Source: an uncultured Blautia sp.
GTDB taxonomy: Bacteria; Bacillota; Clostridia; Lachnospirales; Lachnospiraceae
Length of the DNA: 10,801 bases
Assembly: GCA_900556555.1 (NCBI GenBank)
Contig: USPF01000060.1
Span: 1 to 10,801, forward strand
Direction: 5' to 3'
Position numbers and translations under genes: made by a program. Under the pieces are notes generated by a model. It did no database searches, was not told where the DNA came from, and was given only the letters and a program-made list of their open reading frames with translations. Positions 1 through 5,602 of this stretch are shown piece after piece (the first letter of the stretch is position 1; every line of letters starts with the position of its first letter).

Positions 1-61
1 CCTGTGTGGCAATGTCCGCGGACAGAATTACAAAATCAGGATTTACCGCCAGAATTTGCTC
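1..61 (-). pseudogene. Internal fragment of an ABC-transporter substrate-binding protein
   Basis: Read on the minus strand from position 61, a frame different from the upstream arginase-like ORF gives EQILAVNPDFVILSADIATQ up to the window edge. Seen: this resembles the stretch in periplasmic-binding-like lipoproteins (iron-siderophore or metal uptake type) where 'E-x-I-L-A-x-N-P-D-F-V-I' precedes the second lobe. No start codon, signal peptide or ribosome binding site precedes it, because the sequence directly upstream belongs to another gene. Inference: the 5' part of this gene has been lost and the rest lies beyond position 1. The fragment is only 20 residues, so the family call is moderate and the substrate is unknown. 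Confidence 0.5.
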
Positions 62-273
62 AGATAATGGTAATTTCCAGAGTCCAGAAAATGGATTCCA
101 CGATAATCATAGTCCCAAATCCGCTTCCTGATTTCTTCCTGAGCATCATCTGAACAGTATCCGTTGACCCCGGACATATCTCTGCAGTCAATCCAGCAGA
201 CCTCTCTGTCTTTATAAAAGGTTTCTTCTTCATAGATTCCTGAAAAATTCATGATCACTGTTTTTTTCTTCAT
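43..273 (-). pseudogene. Truncated arginase-family protein (N-terminal third)
   Basis: The 76-residue reading frame starts at ATG 271-273 after AGGAG seven bases upstream and ends at TAA 43-45. The stretch around residues 60-72 (GIHFLDSGNYHYLSK) matches my recollection of an arginase-like family in Lachnospiraceae, which should continue into a metal-binding region of the 'FDHH' type and reach roughly 250 residues. Here that catalytic part is absent: after 'LSKFW' one more residue is read, then a stop, while a shifted frame continues into substrate-binding-protein sequence. Without the histidine and aspartate metal ligands no hydrolase activity is expected. It is divergent from the small gene at 381-551. 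The break is directly visible; the family name rests on memory of the N-terminus. Confidence 0.55.
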
Positions 274-304
274 TTTTTTGCTCCTGTTTCTTCATACTAT
301 GGCT

Positions 305-313
305 ATTCTACCA
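305..313 (-). promoter_or_regulatory. Extended -10 promoter for the arginase-like remnant
   Basis: On the minus strand the sequence TGGTAGAAT gives an extended -10 (TG-n-TAGAAT) about 30 bases upstream of the ATG at 273. No good -35 is visible, which is acceptable for an extended -10 promoter. Confidence 0.35.
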
Positions 314-380
314 TACATATTCCCGAAGAAAAAGGATACACTGTATTTTAGAATATTTTCAAGTAAAAGGAGGATGTCAC

Positions 381-551
381 ATGAGTGAAAGAAAAGAAGC
401 TGCATCTGATAAGCAGGAAAAATGTCCTTGTGCCTTTAAAATCGCAGAACTTCCTGAATCTTGTAAGGAGAAAATCCATGGTTTTGAACAGGAGTTGAAT
501 AAGCAAGGATTTTGGAACATCGCTCTGGTAGCATATCAAAAGATGGAGTAA
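381..551 (+). CDS. Small hypothetical protein, 56 aa, with a CPC motif
   Basis: This is the only plus-strand gene I can support. A perfect AGGAGG (368-373) sits seven bases before the ATG, and the frame runs 56 codons to TAA at 549-551. The product begins MSERKEAASDKQ, has a Cys-Pro-Cys at residues 15-17 and a further Cys at 28, then a charged stretch and a C-terminal segment 'FWNIALVAYQKME'. It has no signal peptide or membrane segment, so it is probably cytosolic. I do not recognise the family; the CPC and third Cys could bind metal or be redox-active, but that is only a possibility. It converges on the carboxypeptidase gene at 585-1823 and shares a hairpin region with it. The strong RBS and compact coding composition argue it is real. 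Confidence 0.7.
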   Translation: MSERKEAASDKQEKCPCAFKIAELPESCKEKIHGFEQELNKQGFWNIALVAYQKME

Positions 552-560
552 TCCTGAAAT

Positions 561-609
561 AAAAAAAGCCGGTGGCAGAAGGCTCTATTTTCCACCTTTT
601 GCCCACCGG
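561..609 (-). terminator. Rho-independent terminator of the 585-1823 carboxypeptidase gene
   Basis: CCGGTGG (569-575) pairs with CCACCGG (603-609). On the minus strand the hairpin is followed by C and seven T residues (561-567). The left stem lies within the last codons of the CDS. An alternative inner pairing, GGTGG (571-575) with CCACC (592-596) followed by TTTT on the plus strand, could also terminate the 381-551 gene, making the site bidirectional. Confidence 0.65.
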
Positions 610-1823
610 TCCATGGTCTGCTCCAGACACCAGGAATAATCAATTTCTTCCACTGATTCTCCTGCTACCACTTCTTCTGTCTTCCAGGTTTCACCATTGA
701 TCTGGTACTGGATTTCTCCTATTTTTTCTCCTTTTGTTACTGGTGCTGTCAGGGATTTTTTTCCACGGTAGATGGTTTTCACCTGGTCTTTGGCACCAAG
801 AAGGAGCTTCACATCTTCTGATGGAATATGTATGACAGAAACATCTGCCTGCTGTCCCAGATTTTTTCCCTGTCCGTTTTCCACAGGTACGGTCTTGGGA
901 ATCCCGGGCAGTCTTGCCTCGGAAAGTGCATGAAGACTATAATGCTCCAGCCCGTATTCCATAAGTTTCCTGGTGTCCTGCCATTTGTAACTTTTGTTAT
1001 TTGGCCATCCGCAGCCTAGCAGTGCTACAATCAGAGTTTTCCCATCCCGCTCTAAAGCCCCTATGTAACAATATCCGGCCTCAGAGGTAAACCCGGTTTT
1101 CCCACTTAGTGCTCCATCCATCATAGAGAGAAAGGCATTGTGATTATTGCAGGAAAAGTTTCTTTTCCCTTCTGCGTCGCAGAAGCTGTAGCTGGGTGTC
1201 CTGGTGATTTCCAAAAATGTTTCTTTTTCAGGGGATTGCGAAATACAGTACCGCATGATTTTTCCCAGGTCCTCGGCTGTGGTATGGTGCTTTTTTACTT
1301 CTCCCTCCACCTCCTCCTGGGCATCTAATCCGTTTGGGGTGATAAACCATGTATCGGTACAGCCGATTTCACTTGCTTTTTCATTCATTTTTGCTGCAAA
1401 GCCGGAGACATTTCCCCCAAGATATTCTGCCAGAATCACAGCAGAATCATTGTGGCTTTCCAGCATGAGGGAATATAGCAGATCTTTCACATAAAATGTT
1501 TCTCCTTCGGCTGCACCCAAATGGACTTTTGGCATGGAAGCTGCATAACCGGAAGCCGTGGCTATGTCCTCCAGGTTTCCCTGCTCCAAAATCAGGATAC
1601 ACGTCATAATCTTCGTGGTGCTGGCCATGGCCCTTGGCTCTGTTGCGTTTTTTCCGTACAATACCCTGCCAGATGTTCCGTCCATGAGCACGGCAGACAA
1701 TGCATAGAGATTCCCCGGGTCTGTGGTTTCTGTATCATTTCCCGCATAAGAAAGAAATGGATTGATTAAAATTCCTGTGACAAGTAGGAAGATTGCCAGA
1801 ATTATTTTGCATGTTTTCTTCAT
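585..1823 (-). CDS. D-alanyl-D-alanine carboxypeptidase, S11 family (PBP5/DacF-like)
   Basis: This is a secreted penicillin-binding protein that removes the terminal D-Ala from peptidoglycan stem peptides. The chosen start is ATG 1821-1823 (412 aa), ten bases after AGGAG; an upstream in-frame GTG at 1830-1832 is almost on top of the RBS and is rejected. Residues 1-27 form a signal peptide (MKK, hydrophobic core, cleavage near SYA). The catalytic motifs are STTK (68-71, nucleophile Ser68), SHN (123-125) in place of the usual SGN-type triad, and KTG (242-244). The region from about residue 310 is consistent with the C-terminal beta-rich domain of the family. It lies downstream of scpA-scpB but is separated from them by a strong terminator, so it probably has its own promoter, which I could not place. 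It is the more divergent of two S11 enzymes in this window. Confidence 0.9.
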   Translation of the reverse strand: MKKTCKIILAIFLLVTGILINPFLSYAGNDTETTDPGNLYALSAVLMDGTSGRVLYGKNATEPRAMASTTKIMTCILILEQGNLEDIATASGYAASMPKVHLGAAEGETFYVKDLLYSLMLESHNDSAVILAEYLGGNVSGFAAKMNEKASEIGCTDTWFITPNGLDAQEEVEGEVKKHHTTAEDLGKIMRYCISQSPEKETFLEITRTPSYSFCDAEGKRNFSCNNHNAFLSMMDGALSGKTGFTSEAGYCYIGALERDGKTLIVALLGCGWPNNKSYKWQDTRKLMEYGLEHYSLHALSEARLPGIPKTVPVENGQGKNLGQQADVSVIHIPSEDVKLLLGAKDQVKTIYRGKKSLTAPVTKGEKIGEIQYQINGETWKTEEVVAGESVEEIDYSWCLEQTMDRWAKGGK

Positions 1824-1887
1824 ATTTTGCACGCTCCTTTTTAAACCTTATGTGGAGGTGGGAGAAAACATGCATGGTTTTTACTTC

Positions 1888-1925
1888 AAAAAAAGCCACC
1901 ACACGAAACCTTTTCGCATGCCAGC
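1888..1925 (-). terminator. Terminator of the scpA-scpB unit
   Basis: On the minus strand the sequence from 1925 to 1895 folds into a stem of about 14 pairs (one mismatch and several G-U pairs) closed by an AGG loop, with the core CGAAA/TTTCG. It is followed by seven T residues (1888-1894). It begins 13 bases after the scpB stop codon. Confidence 0.75.
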
Positions 1926-1938
1926 TTTCTTCTTATCC

Positions 1939-2514
1939 TTATAAATTTAACTGTAATTGAATCTCTTCTTCTGCTTCTGCCTTGAAGTCTTCCATCTGTA
2001 CGGGATCGATTTCCGGCAGCTCATCCAAGCCTTGCACACCGAAGTTTCGCAGGAATTCTTCTGTGGTTCCCAAAAGGATTGGTTTTCCCGGGGCATCCAG
2101 CCGCCCTACTTCCTGCACCAGATTGTATTCCATCAGCTTTGACACTGCATGGTCGCATTTTACACCTCTGATTTTTTCGATTTCGATTTTTGTCACCGGC
2201 TGTTTGTAAGCGATGATGGACAGGGTCTCCAGCATCACATCAGAGAGGACTGCTTTCTTGGGCTGTAGTGCCATATTTACCAGATATTCATAATATTCTT
2301 CTTTGGTACACATCTGAAAGGAGTTTTCCAATTCTATGATTTTGATCCCCCGGCCCTCTTCCTGGTAGTTCAGCATCATATTCCGCACGATTTTCCTGGT
2401 TGTCTCCTGGTCATGACCAATGGCTTTTGCCAATGCGGAAAGCTCTACGGAGCTGCCCATGGCAAAGAGAAGTGCTTCGATGGCACCTTCTATTTTTTTC
2501 TGATTTGTTTCCAT
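1939..2514 (-). CDS. scpB: Segregation and condensation protein B
   Basis: ScpB is a dimeric winged-helix protein that binds the kleisin ScpA and, with SMC, forms the bacterial condensin that compacts and segregates the chromosome. The 191-aa length is typical. The N-terminus (KKIEGAIEALLFAMGSSVEL) matches the usual ScpB opening, and the second winged-helix region carries 'SDVMLETLSIIAYKQPVTKIEIEKIRGV' around residues 90-118, split here only for description; 'GRLDAPGKPILLGTT' near residues 138-152 is the family signature. The C-terminus is acidic. The start ATG (2512-2514) lies three bases after the scpA stop, with the purine-rich end of scpA (GAGAGG) as its RBS, so the two are translationally coupled. 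No unusual residues were noted. Confidence 0.96.
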   Translation of the reverse strand: METNQKKIEGAIEALLFAMGSSVELSALAKAIGHDQETTRKIVRNMMLNYQEEGRGIKIIELENSFQMCTKEEYYEYLVNMALQPKKAVLSDVMLETLSIIAYKQPVTKIEIEKIRGVKCDHAVSKLMEYNLVQEVGRLDAPGKPILLGTTEEFLRNFGVQGLDELPEIDPVQMEDFKAEAEEEIQLQLNL

Positions 2515-2517
2515 ATT

Positions 2518-3270
2518 TTATCCTCTCTCCTGCAGAGATTCTATCTCAATTTCATCAAAAAGCTGCTTCTGGCTGATACGGATTTTCCCTGTTTTCATCA
2601 GTTCCAGGATTGCCAGAAAGGTGACTATAATCTGGACTTTGCTGGCCTGTTTCTGTAACAGCTGACGGAAACGGAAGGTTTTATGTTCCAGAGCATAAGC
2701 TTCAATTTCCTCCATCTTTTCCGGAAGGCTGACTTCTTCTTTTTCGATTTTTCCGAATTTACTCCGAATGGGGTCAATTTTGTCTTCCTGTCTTTTCATC
2801 ACACTTTGAAAAATCTGATTGAGTTTTTCTAAGGTCAGTCCATCCAGCAAGTCTTCTGTGTCCACTGGTTCCCGGTAGGACAGAACTTCCTTGGGAATAG
2901 TTGGCAGCTTATATACATTTTTGGCTGCCTCAGCCATACGGTCACGAAGTTCGTAAGACATATATTTGTACATCTTGTATTCCAGAAGCTGACGCACCAA
3001 TTCCTCTCTTGGGTCTTCCTCTTCCCCTTCTTCTGTGACTTCTCTTGGAAGAAGCATCCGGCATTTAATGGAAATCAAGGTAGCTGCCATGACCATGAAC
3101 TCACTCATGATATTTAAGTCTTCCCTCTCCATTTGATGGATGTAGTCCATATACTGATTGGTGATTTCCACAATGGGAATATCGTAGATATTTACTTTGT
3201 TTTTTTCAATCAGGTGCAAAAGCAAATCTAACGGGCCTTCAAATACCTGAAGCTTTACTGGGATTCCCAT
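2518..3270 (-). CDS. scpA: Segregation and condensation protein A (kleisin)
   Basis: ScpA is the kleisin that bridges the SMC head domains and recruits ScpB. The N-terminal signature MGIPVKLQVFEGPLDLLLHL and then 'IYDIPIVEITNQYMDYI' are characteristic; a middle acidic linker (EEGEEEDPREE) and the C-terminal winged-helix segment (VTFLAILELMKTGKIRISQ) follow. I prefer the ATG at 3268-3270 (250 aa) because the upstream ATG at 3280-3282 has its AAGG directly abutting it, and because family members usually start at this MGIPVKL. It is followed by scpB with a three-base gap. A 314-bp tandem array (3389-3702) lies just upstream of the gene, beyond its likely promoter. Confidence 0.96.
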   Translation of the reverse strand: MGIPVKLQVFEGPLDLLLHLIEKNKVNIYDIPIVEITNQYMDYIHQMEREDLNIMSEFMVMAATLISIKCRMLLPREVTEEGEEEDPREELVRQLLEYKMYKYMSYELRDRMAEAAKNVYKLPTIPKEVLSYREPVDTEDLLDGLTLEKLNQIFQSVMKRQEDKIDPIRSKFGKIEKEEVSLPEKMEEIEAYALEHKTFRFRQLLQKQASKVQIIVTFLAILELMKTGKIRISQKQLFDEIEIESLQERG

Positions 3271-3312
3271 GGTTTCTCTCATCCTTTTTCTGGAATTTTG
3301 TCGCTGAAAGTC

Positions 3313-3341
3313 ATTCTACACTATTTTATCTGAAAAGTCTA
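3313..3341 (-). promoter_or_regulatory. Possible sigma-A promoter for scpA-scpB
   Basis: On the minus strand TAGACT (3336-3341) and TAGAAT (3313-3318) are spaced by 17 bases. Each box is an imperfect match. The position, about 45 bases upstream of the scpA start, fits. If correct, the tandem array at 3389-3702 lies upstream of transcription and is not part of the scpA leader. Confidence 0.35.
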
Positions 3342-3388
3342 GCATGTCCGTTTTTTCCTCATAACGTTTTGTACTTACAGGGTTCGGA

Positions 3389-3702
3389 ATTTTATCAGTC
3401 AGGCCATGAATAGGCCAAATTTCGTAATTCCTTGATTCCAACCTACTTTTTTGTGACCACAATAGGTGGGATTACATGTTTTTCTCATATAAGCCTACTT
3501 TTCTGTGACCTCGATAGGCTAAATTCCAAGATTTCTACTTTTCAACTTATTCTTCTAGAGGAAAGCATAGGCCAAATTTAGAAAATCTTGCTCAGCACCC
3601 TATTTGCCTTTAAAAATAAGTAGGTGTAATTTCAAAATTCATTAAAACACACCTATTCATGTCCGAAAAAGATAGGTTAAAAATTACAAAATAGCATTTT
3701 CA
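3389..3702. repeat. Six-unit degenerate tandem array, 52-53 bp period, inverted CCTA/TAGG half-sites
   Basis: The units are 3389-3440, 3441-3492, 3493-3544, 3545-3597, 3598-3650 and 3651-3702. The TAGG element starts at 3411, 3463, 3515, 3568, 3621 and 3673, so the steps are 52, 52, 53, 53 and 52. Each unit has a left half-site (RCCTA; intact in units 2, 3 and 6, CCCTA in 5, ACTTA in 4, lost in 1). A 17-18 base spacer follows, then TAGGY, then an A/T-rich tail of constant length that often reads AAATTT or AATTTC. Units 2 and 3 also share the spacer CTTTTNTGTGACC, and units 1 and 4 share TAGGCCAAATTT. The left and right half-sites change together between units 2 and 3 (A-T to G-C). The array fills most of the 475-bp gap between the phosphoesterase and scpA; I see no gene in it. 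Confidence 0.8.
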
Positions 3703-3745
3703 ACTGAAAAATATTGGAACAGGAGTTCGTCTGCTGCCGCACTGC

Positions 3746-4540
3746 TTATTCCGGCACACAGTGAATCAGCACCAGTTCCCTGGGATTGAAAATCCGGATG
3801 GGCAGGGTGTGTTCCCCAAGTCCTGCACTGACGATCAGATGCCTGTCCTGTCTATGAAAGTCTCCCCTGCAATATTTAGGGAACAGTTTAAAGTCCGGGC
3901 TGATGACACCGCCAAGAATTGGCAGACGCATCATTCCTCCATGATAATGCCCTGCAAGAATCAAATCCCCACCCCAGTCCAGGTAAGTATCTCCATATCT
4001 TGGCGTATGTGCCAGAAGGATATGAAACCTTTCTTTGGATGCTTTTTCTGCCAGGCGGTTCATTGTTTTTAAGGACAGTTGGATTTTTTTCCCTTTTTGG
4101 TAGTATTCTTCCGGCAGAGCCAGCCCGGTAATCTGAACTTGTTCACCCTTTATTTCCAGAGAACTGCTGCTGTTTTCCAGCATAACAACTCCCAGTTTCT
4201 GAATCTTTTTTTCAAATACCAGGTATTCTTTTCCATAAACTTCTGGATATTTTTTCATCCGTTGCTCATGGTTTCCCAATCCGTAATAAACAGGTGCTAT
4301 CTTAATTGCTTTTTTGATGAACTCATAAGCCGGTTTTACTGATTTTGCTTTTTTACCAAGCACCAGGTCTCCTGCAATGCAGATGATATCAGGATGTGCA
4401 GCCTCTATGGCATGAAGGAGATTGACATTGCCTGCTCCCAGCTCCACGTTGTGCAGGTCACTGATCATGGCAATGGTAAAGCCCTGGTTATGCAATTTAT
4501 GAGAATGTATCGTATAAGTTATTGTTTTAAATTTTTTCAC
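3746..4540 (-). CDS. Calcineurin-like metallophosphoesterase
   Basis: This is a predicted dinuclear-metal phosphoesterase of the YaeI/YkuE-like group, 264 aa. All signature motifs are present in order: D28-L-H30 (DLHN), GD58 (IAGDLVLG), GNHE (89-92), H178 in LLAHTP, and GHYH (197-200). These supply the metal ligands and the catalytic histidine. The first 20 residues are charged, with no signal peptide or convincing transmembrane helix, although many relatives have an N-terminal anchor; a cytosolic or membrane-peripheral location is likely. The start is GTG (4538-4540), five bases after AGGTG; no ATG fits. Its substrate cannot be told from sequence; relatives act on phospholipids, nucleotides or lipid-A-type pyrophosphates. 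It follows the terminator of the Panacea module closely, and I see no promoter of its own and no clear terminator after it. Confidence 0.85.
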   Translation of the reverse strand: MKKFKTITYTIHSHKLHNQGFTIAMISDLHNVELGAGNVNLLHAIEAAHPDIICIAGDLVLGKKAKSVKPAYEFIKKAIKIAPVYYGLGNHEQRMKKYPEVYGKEYLVFEKKIQKLGVVMLENSSSSLEIKGEQVQITGLALPEEYYQKGKKIQLSLKTMNRLAEKASKERFHILLAHTPRYGDTYLDWGGDLILAGHYHGGMMRLPILGGVISPDFKLFPKYCRGDFHRQDRHLIVSAGLGEHTLPIRIFNPRELVLIHCVPE

Positions 4541-4566
4541 GGTATCACCTAAACTCTTTCTTTTTT

Positions 4567-4602
4567 AAAAAAGAAAATAGCCTGGGCGGCTAGGCTCAGG
4601 CT
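4567..4602 (-). terminator. Terminator of the Panacea module
   Basis: AGCCTG (4579-4584) pairs with CAGGCT (4597-4602). On the minus strand the stem is followed by ATTTTCTTTTTT (4567-4578). It starts 14 bases after the stop of the 4616-5083 gene. The T-tract is half of a perfect 20-bp palindrome (4557-4576). Confidence 0.7.
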
Positions 4603-4615
4603 GCACTTTTCTTCT

Positions 4616-5083
4616 TCATGTATGTTTCTTATAAGATCTACAAACACAGGTTTCATTATCGCCATGTCCATTATCATACCACAAAACATGAAACACATAT
4701 CCCGTCATATAGCCATAAAGCCTATGGGTACCTGTCATACGCAGGGAAATCAAAGCCTCTGCTTCAATATATCTTTCCTCTAATCTCTCTTGTGCGGCTT
4801 TATTTAAATCATAAACGTTTATTGCATGGTTCTGTTTCTTATCTTTTACAAGGATTTCACTCCATGTCTGTGTTTCAAGTGCTTTTAACCTGGGAAGAAT
4901 TTCTTCCCAAATCAAATCACCAATGTGTTCCTGTGTAAAAGACCATTTTTCCTGATCTGAGCTCGAAAAACTCCAAACAGGATTTTGGGTATAGTACTGT
5001 TCTGGATTTCCACCCATAACAATACTTCTCCCTTTTGGAGTCTCTTTTTGCTTAATCTGTTTTTTTCTTTTAGAGGCCGCCAT
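4616..5083 (-). CDS. Putative toxin partner of the Panacea-domain protein, 155 aa
   Basis: I do not recognise a named family with confidence. The N-terminal 20 residues are strongly basic (MAASKRKKQIKQKETPKGR). The centre contains WSFTQEHIGDLIWEEILPRL, and the C-terminal third ends in 'HRLYGYMTGYVFHVLWYDNGHGDNE', a beta-strand pattern recalling small ribonuclease or RelE-like toxins. That resemblance is inference from pattern only. The ATG at 5081-5083 overlaps the end of the Panacea gene by 14 bases and has no good RBS, suggesting translational coupling. An internal in-frame ATG at 5015-5017 has AGGGAG about ten bases upstream and could start a 133-aa form lacking the basic tail. The pairing with a Panacea protein in one transcript, antitoxin first, is the main reason for the toxin call. 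No signal peptide or membrane segment. Confidence 0.55.
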   Translation of the reverse strand: MAASKRKKQIKQKETPKGRSIVMGGNPEQYYTQNPVWSFSSSDQEKWSFTQEHIGDLIWEEILPRLKALETQTWSEILVKDKKQNHAINVYDLNKAAQERLEERYIEAEALISLRMTGTHRLYGYMTGYVFHVLWYDNGHGDNETCVCRSYKKHT

Positions 5084-5501
5084 AATACAATGCCATACTT
5101 TCTTTTGTAATAATCTGATTACATCCTGCTCCAGACGGAACTCCCTCTCTGGCCTTTATCCAAGGTTCTTCCATATGAGTAAGCTGGCTCAACCATTGTG
5201 CATCATGTTTGCCATAGTAATCCAGCACACGGTTAATCGTGTCTTTCTGTTCTTCTGATAAGTCTCCTATACCGCCTGTTTCATCAGATGCATTTACAGA
5301 ATAACTTCCTTTGGTCTTAAAAAACAGTTCTGGGCATACCGGTCCATTTGCCCACGCCTGGAATTCTTCCTGAAACAAAGGAGAATCATCCCAAACAAGT
5401 GCCCATGCCTGAGAATAATAGCACAACTTCTGAAGTTTCATCGTTGACATGGAACCTGATTGTTCCAGAATATATCTTGCCGTATCAAATACATTTGCCA
5501 T
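5070..5501 (-). CDS. Panacea-domain (DUF4065, SocA-like) protein, probable antitoxin
   Basis: The 143-aa protein is essentially one Panacea domain. Residues 6-12 (TARYILE), then MSTMKLQKLCYYSQAW (about 19-34), 'PLFQEEFQAWANGPVCPELF' (about 41-60) and the late helix around IITKESM are the usual conserved blocks; the L-x-K-L-x-Y-Y and A-W-x-x-G-P-V motifs are diagnostic. Known: Panacea proteins such as SocA and phage GepA pair with many unrelated toxins and neutralise them, or act as proteolytic adaptors. The gene has a G-rich RBS (GGGGG) nine bases before ATG 5499-5501 and its own candidate promoter. It overlaps the downstream partner by 14 bases, and both end in one terminator. Its role as antitoxin is inferred from domain and arrangement. 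A phage-derived origin is possible but no phage genes are nearby. Confidence 0.82.
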   Translation of the reverse strand: MANVFDTARYILEQSGSMSTMKLQKLCYYSQAWALVWDDSPLFQEEFQAWANGPVCPELFFKTKGSYSVNASDETGGIGDLSEEQKDTINRVLDYYGKHDAQWLSQLTHMEEPWIKAREGVPSGAGCNQIITKESMALYYGGL

Positions 5502-5532
5502 TTTCTTTCCCCCTTTTCTTCTACTACATTTA

Positions 5533-5560
5533 TACTATAACATGCCTCACAAAAATTGAA
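5533..5560 (-). promoter_or_regulatory. Candidate promoter of the Panacea module
   Basis: On the minus strand TTCAAT (5555-5560) and TATAGT (5533-5538) are 16 bases apart, about 32 bases before the Panacea start codon. Two head-to-tail TTATTAA copies (5564-5577, plus-strand reading) sit just upstream of the -35 and could be an A/T-rich UP element or an operator. No terminator separates this from the MATE gene upstream, so read-through is possible. Confidence 0.4.
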
Positions 5561-5602
5561 CAGTTATTAATTATTAATTTTTTCTAATGCAAACCTTACC
5601 GT

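Noticed and set aside
3283..3388. ParB-type parS site near scpA
   Set aside because: I looked for the 16-bp TGTTTCACGTGAAACA-like palindrome beside the condensin genes and found none in the gap.
3389..3702. CRISPR array
   Set aside because: The units are degenerate throughout, with no identical repeat alternating with unique spacers, the period (52-53 bp) is short, and no cas genes are nearby.
3761..4072. Plus-strand open frames opposite the phosphoesterase
   Set aside because: They are shadows of a gene with all catalytic motifs intact and show no RBS or protein-like composition.
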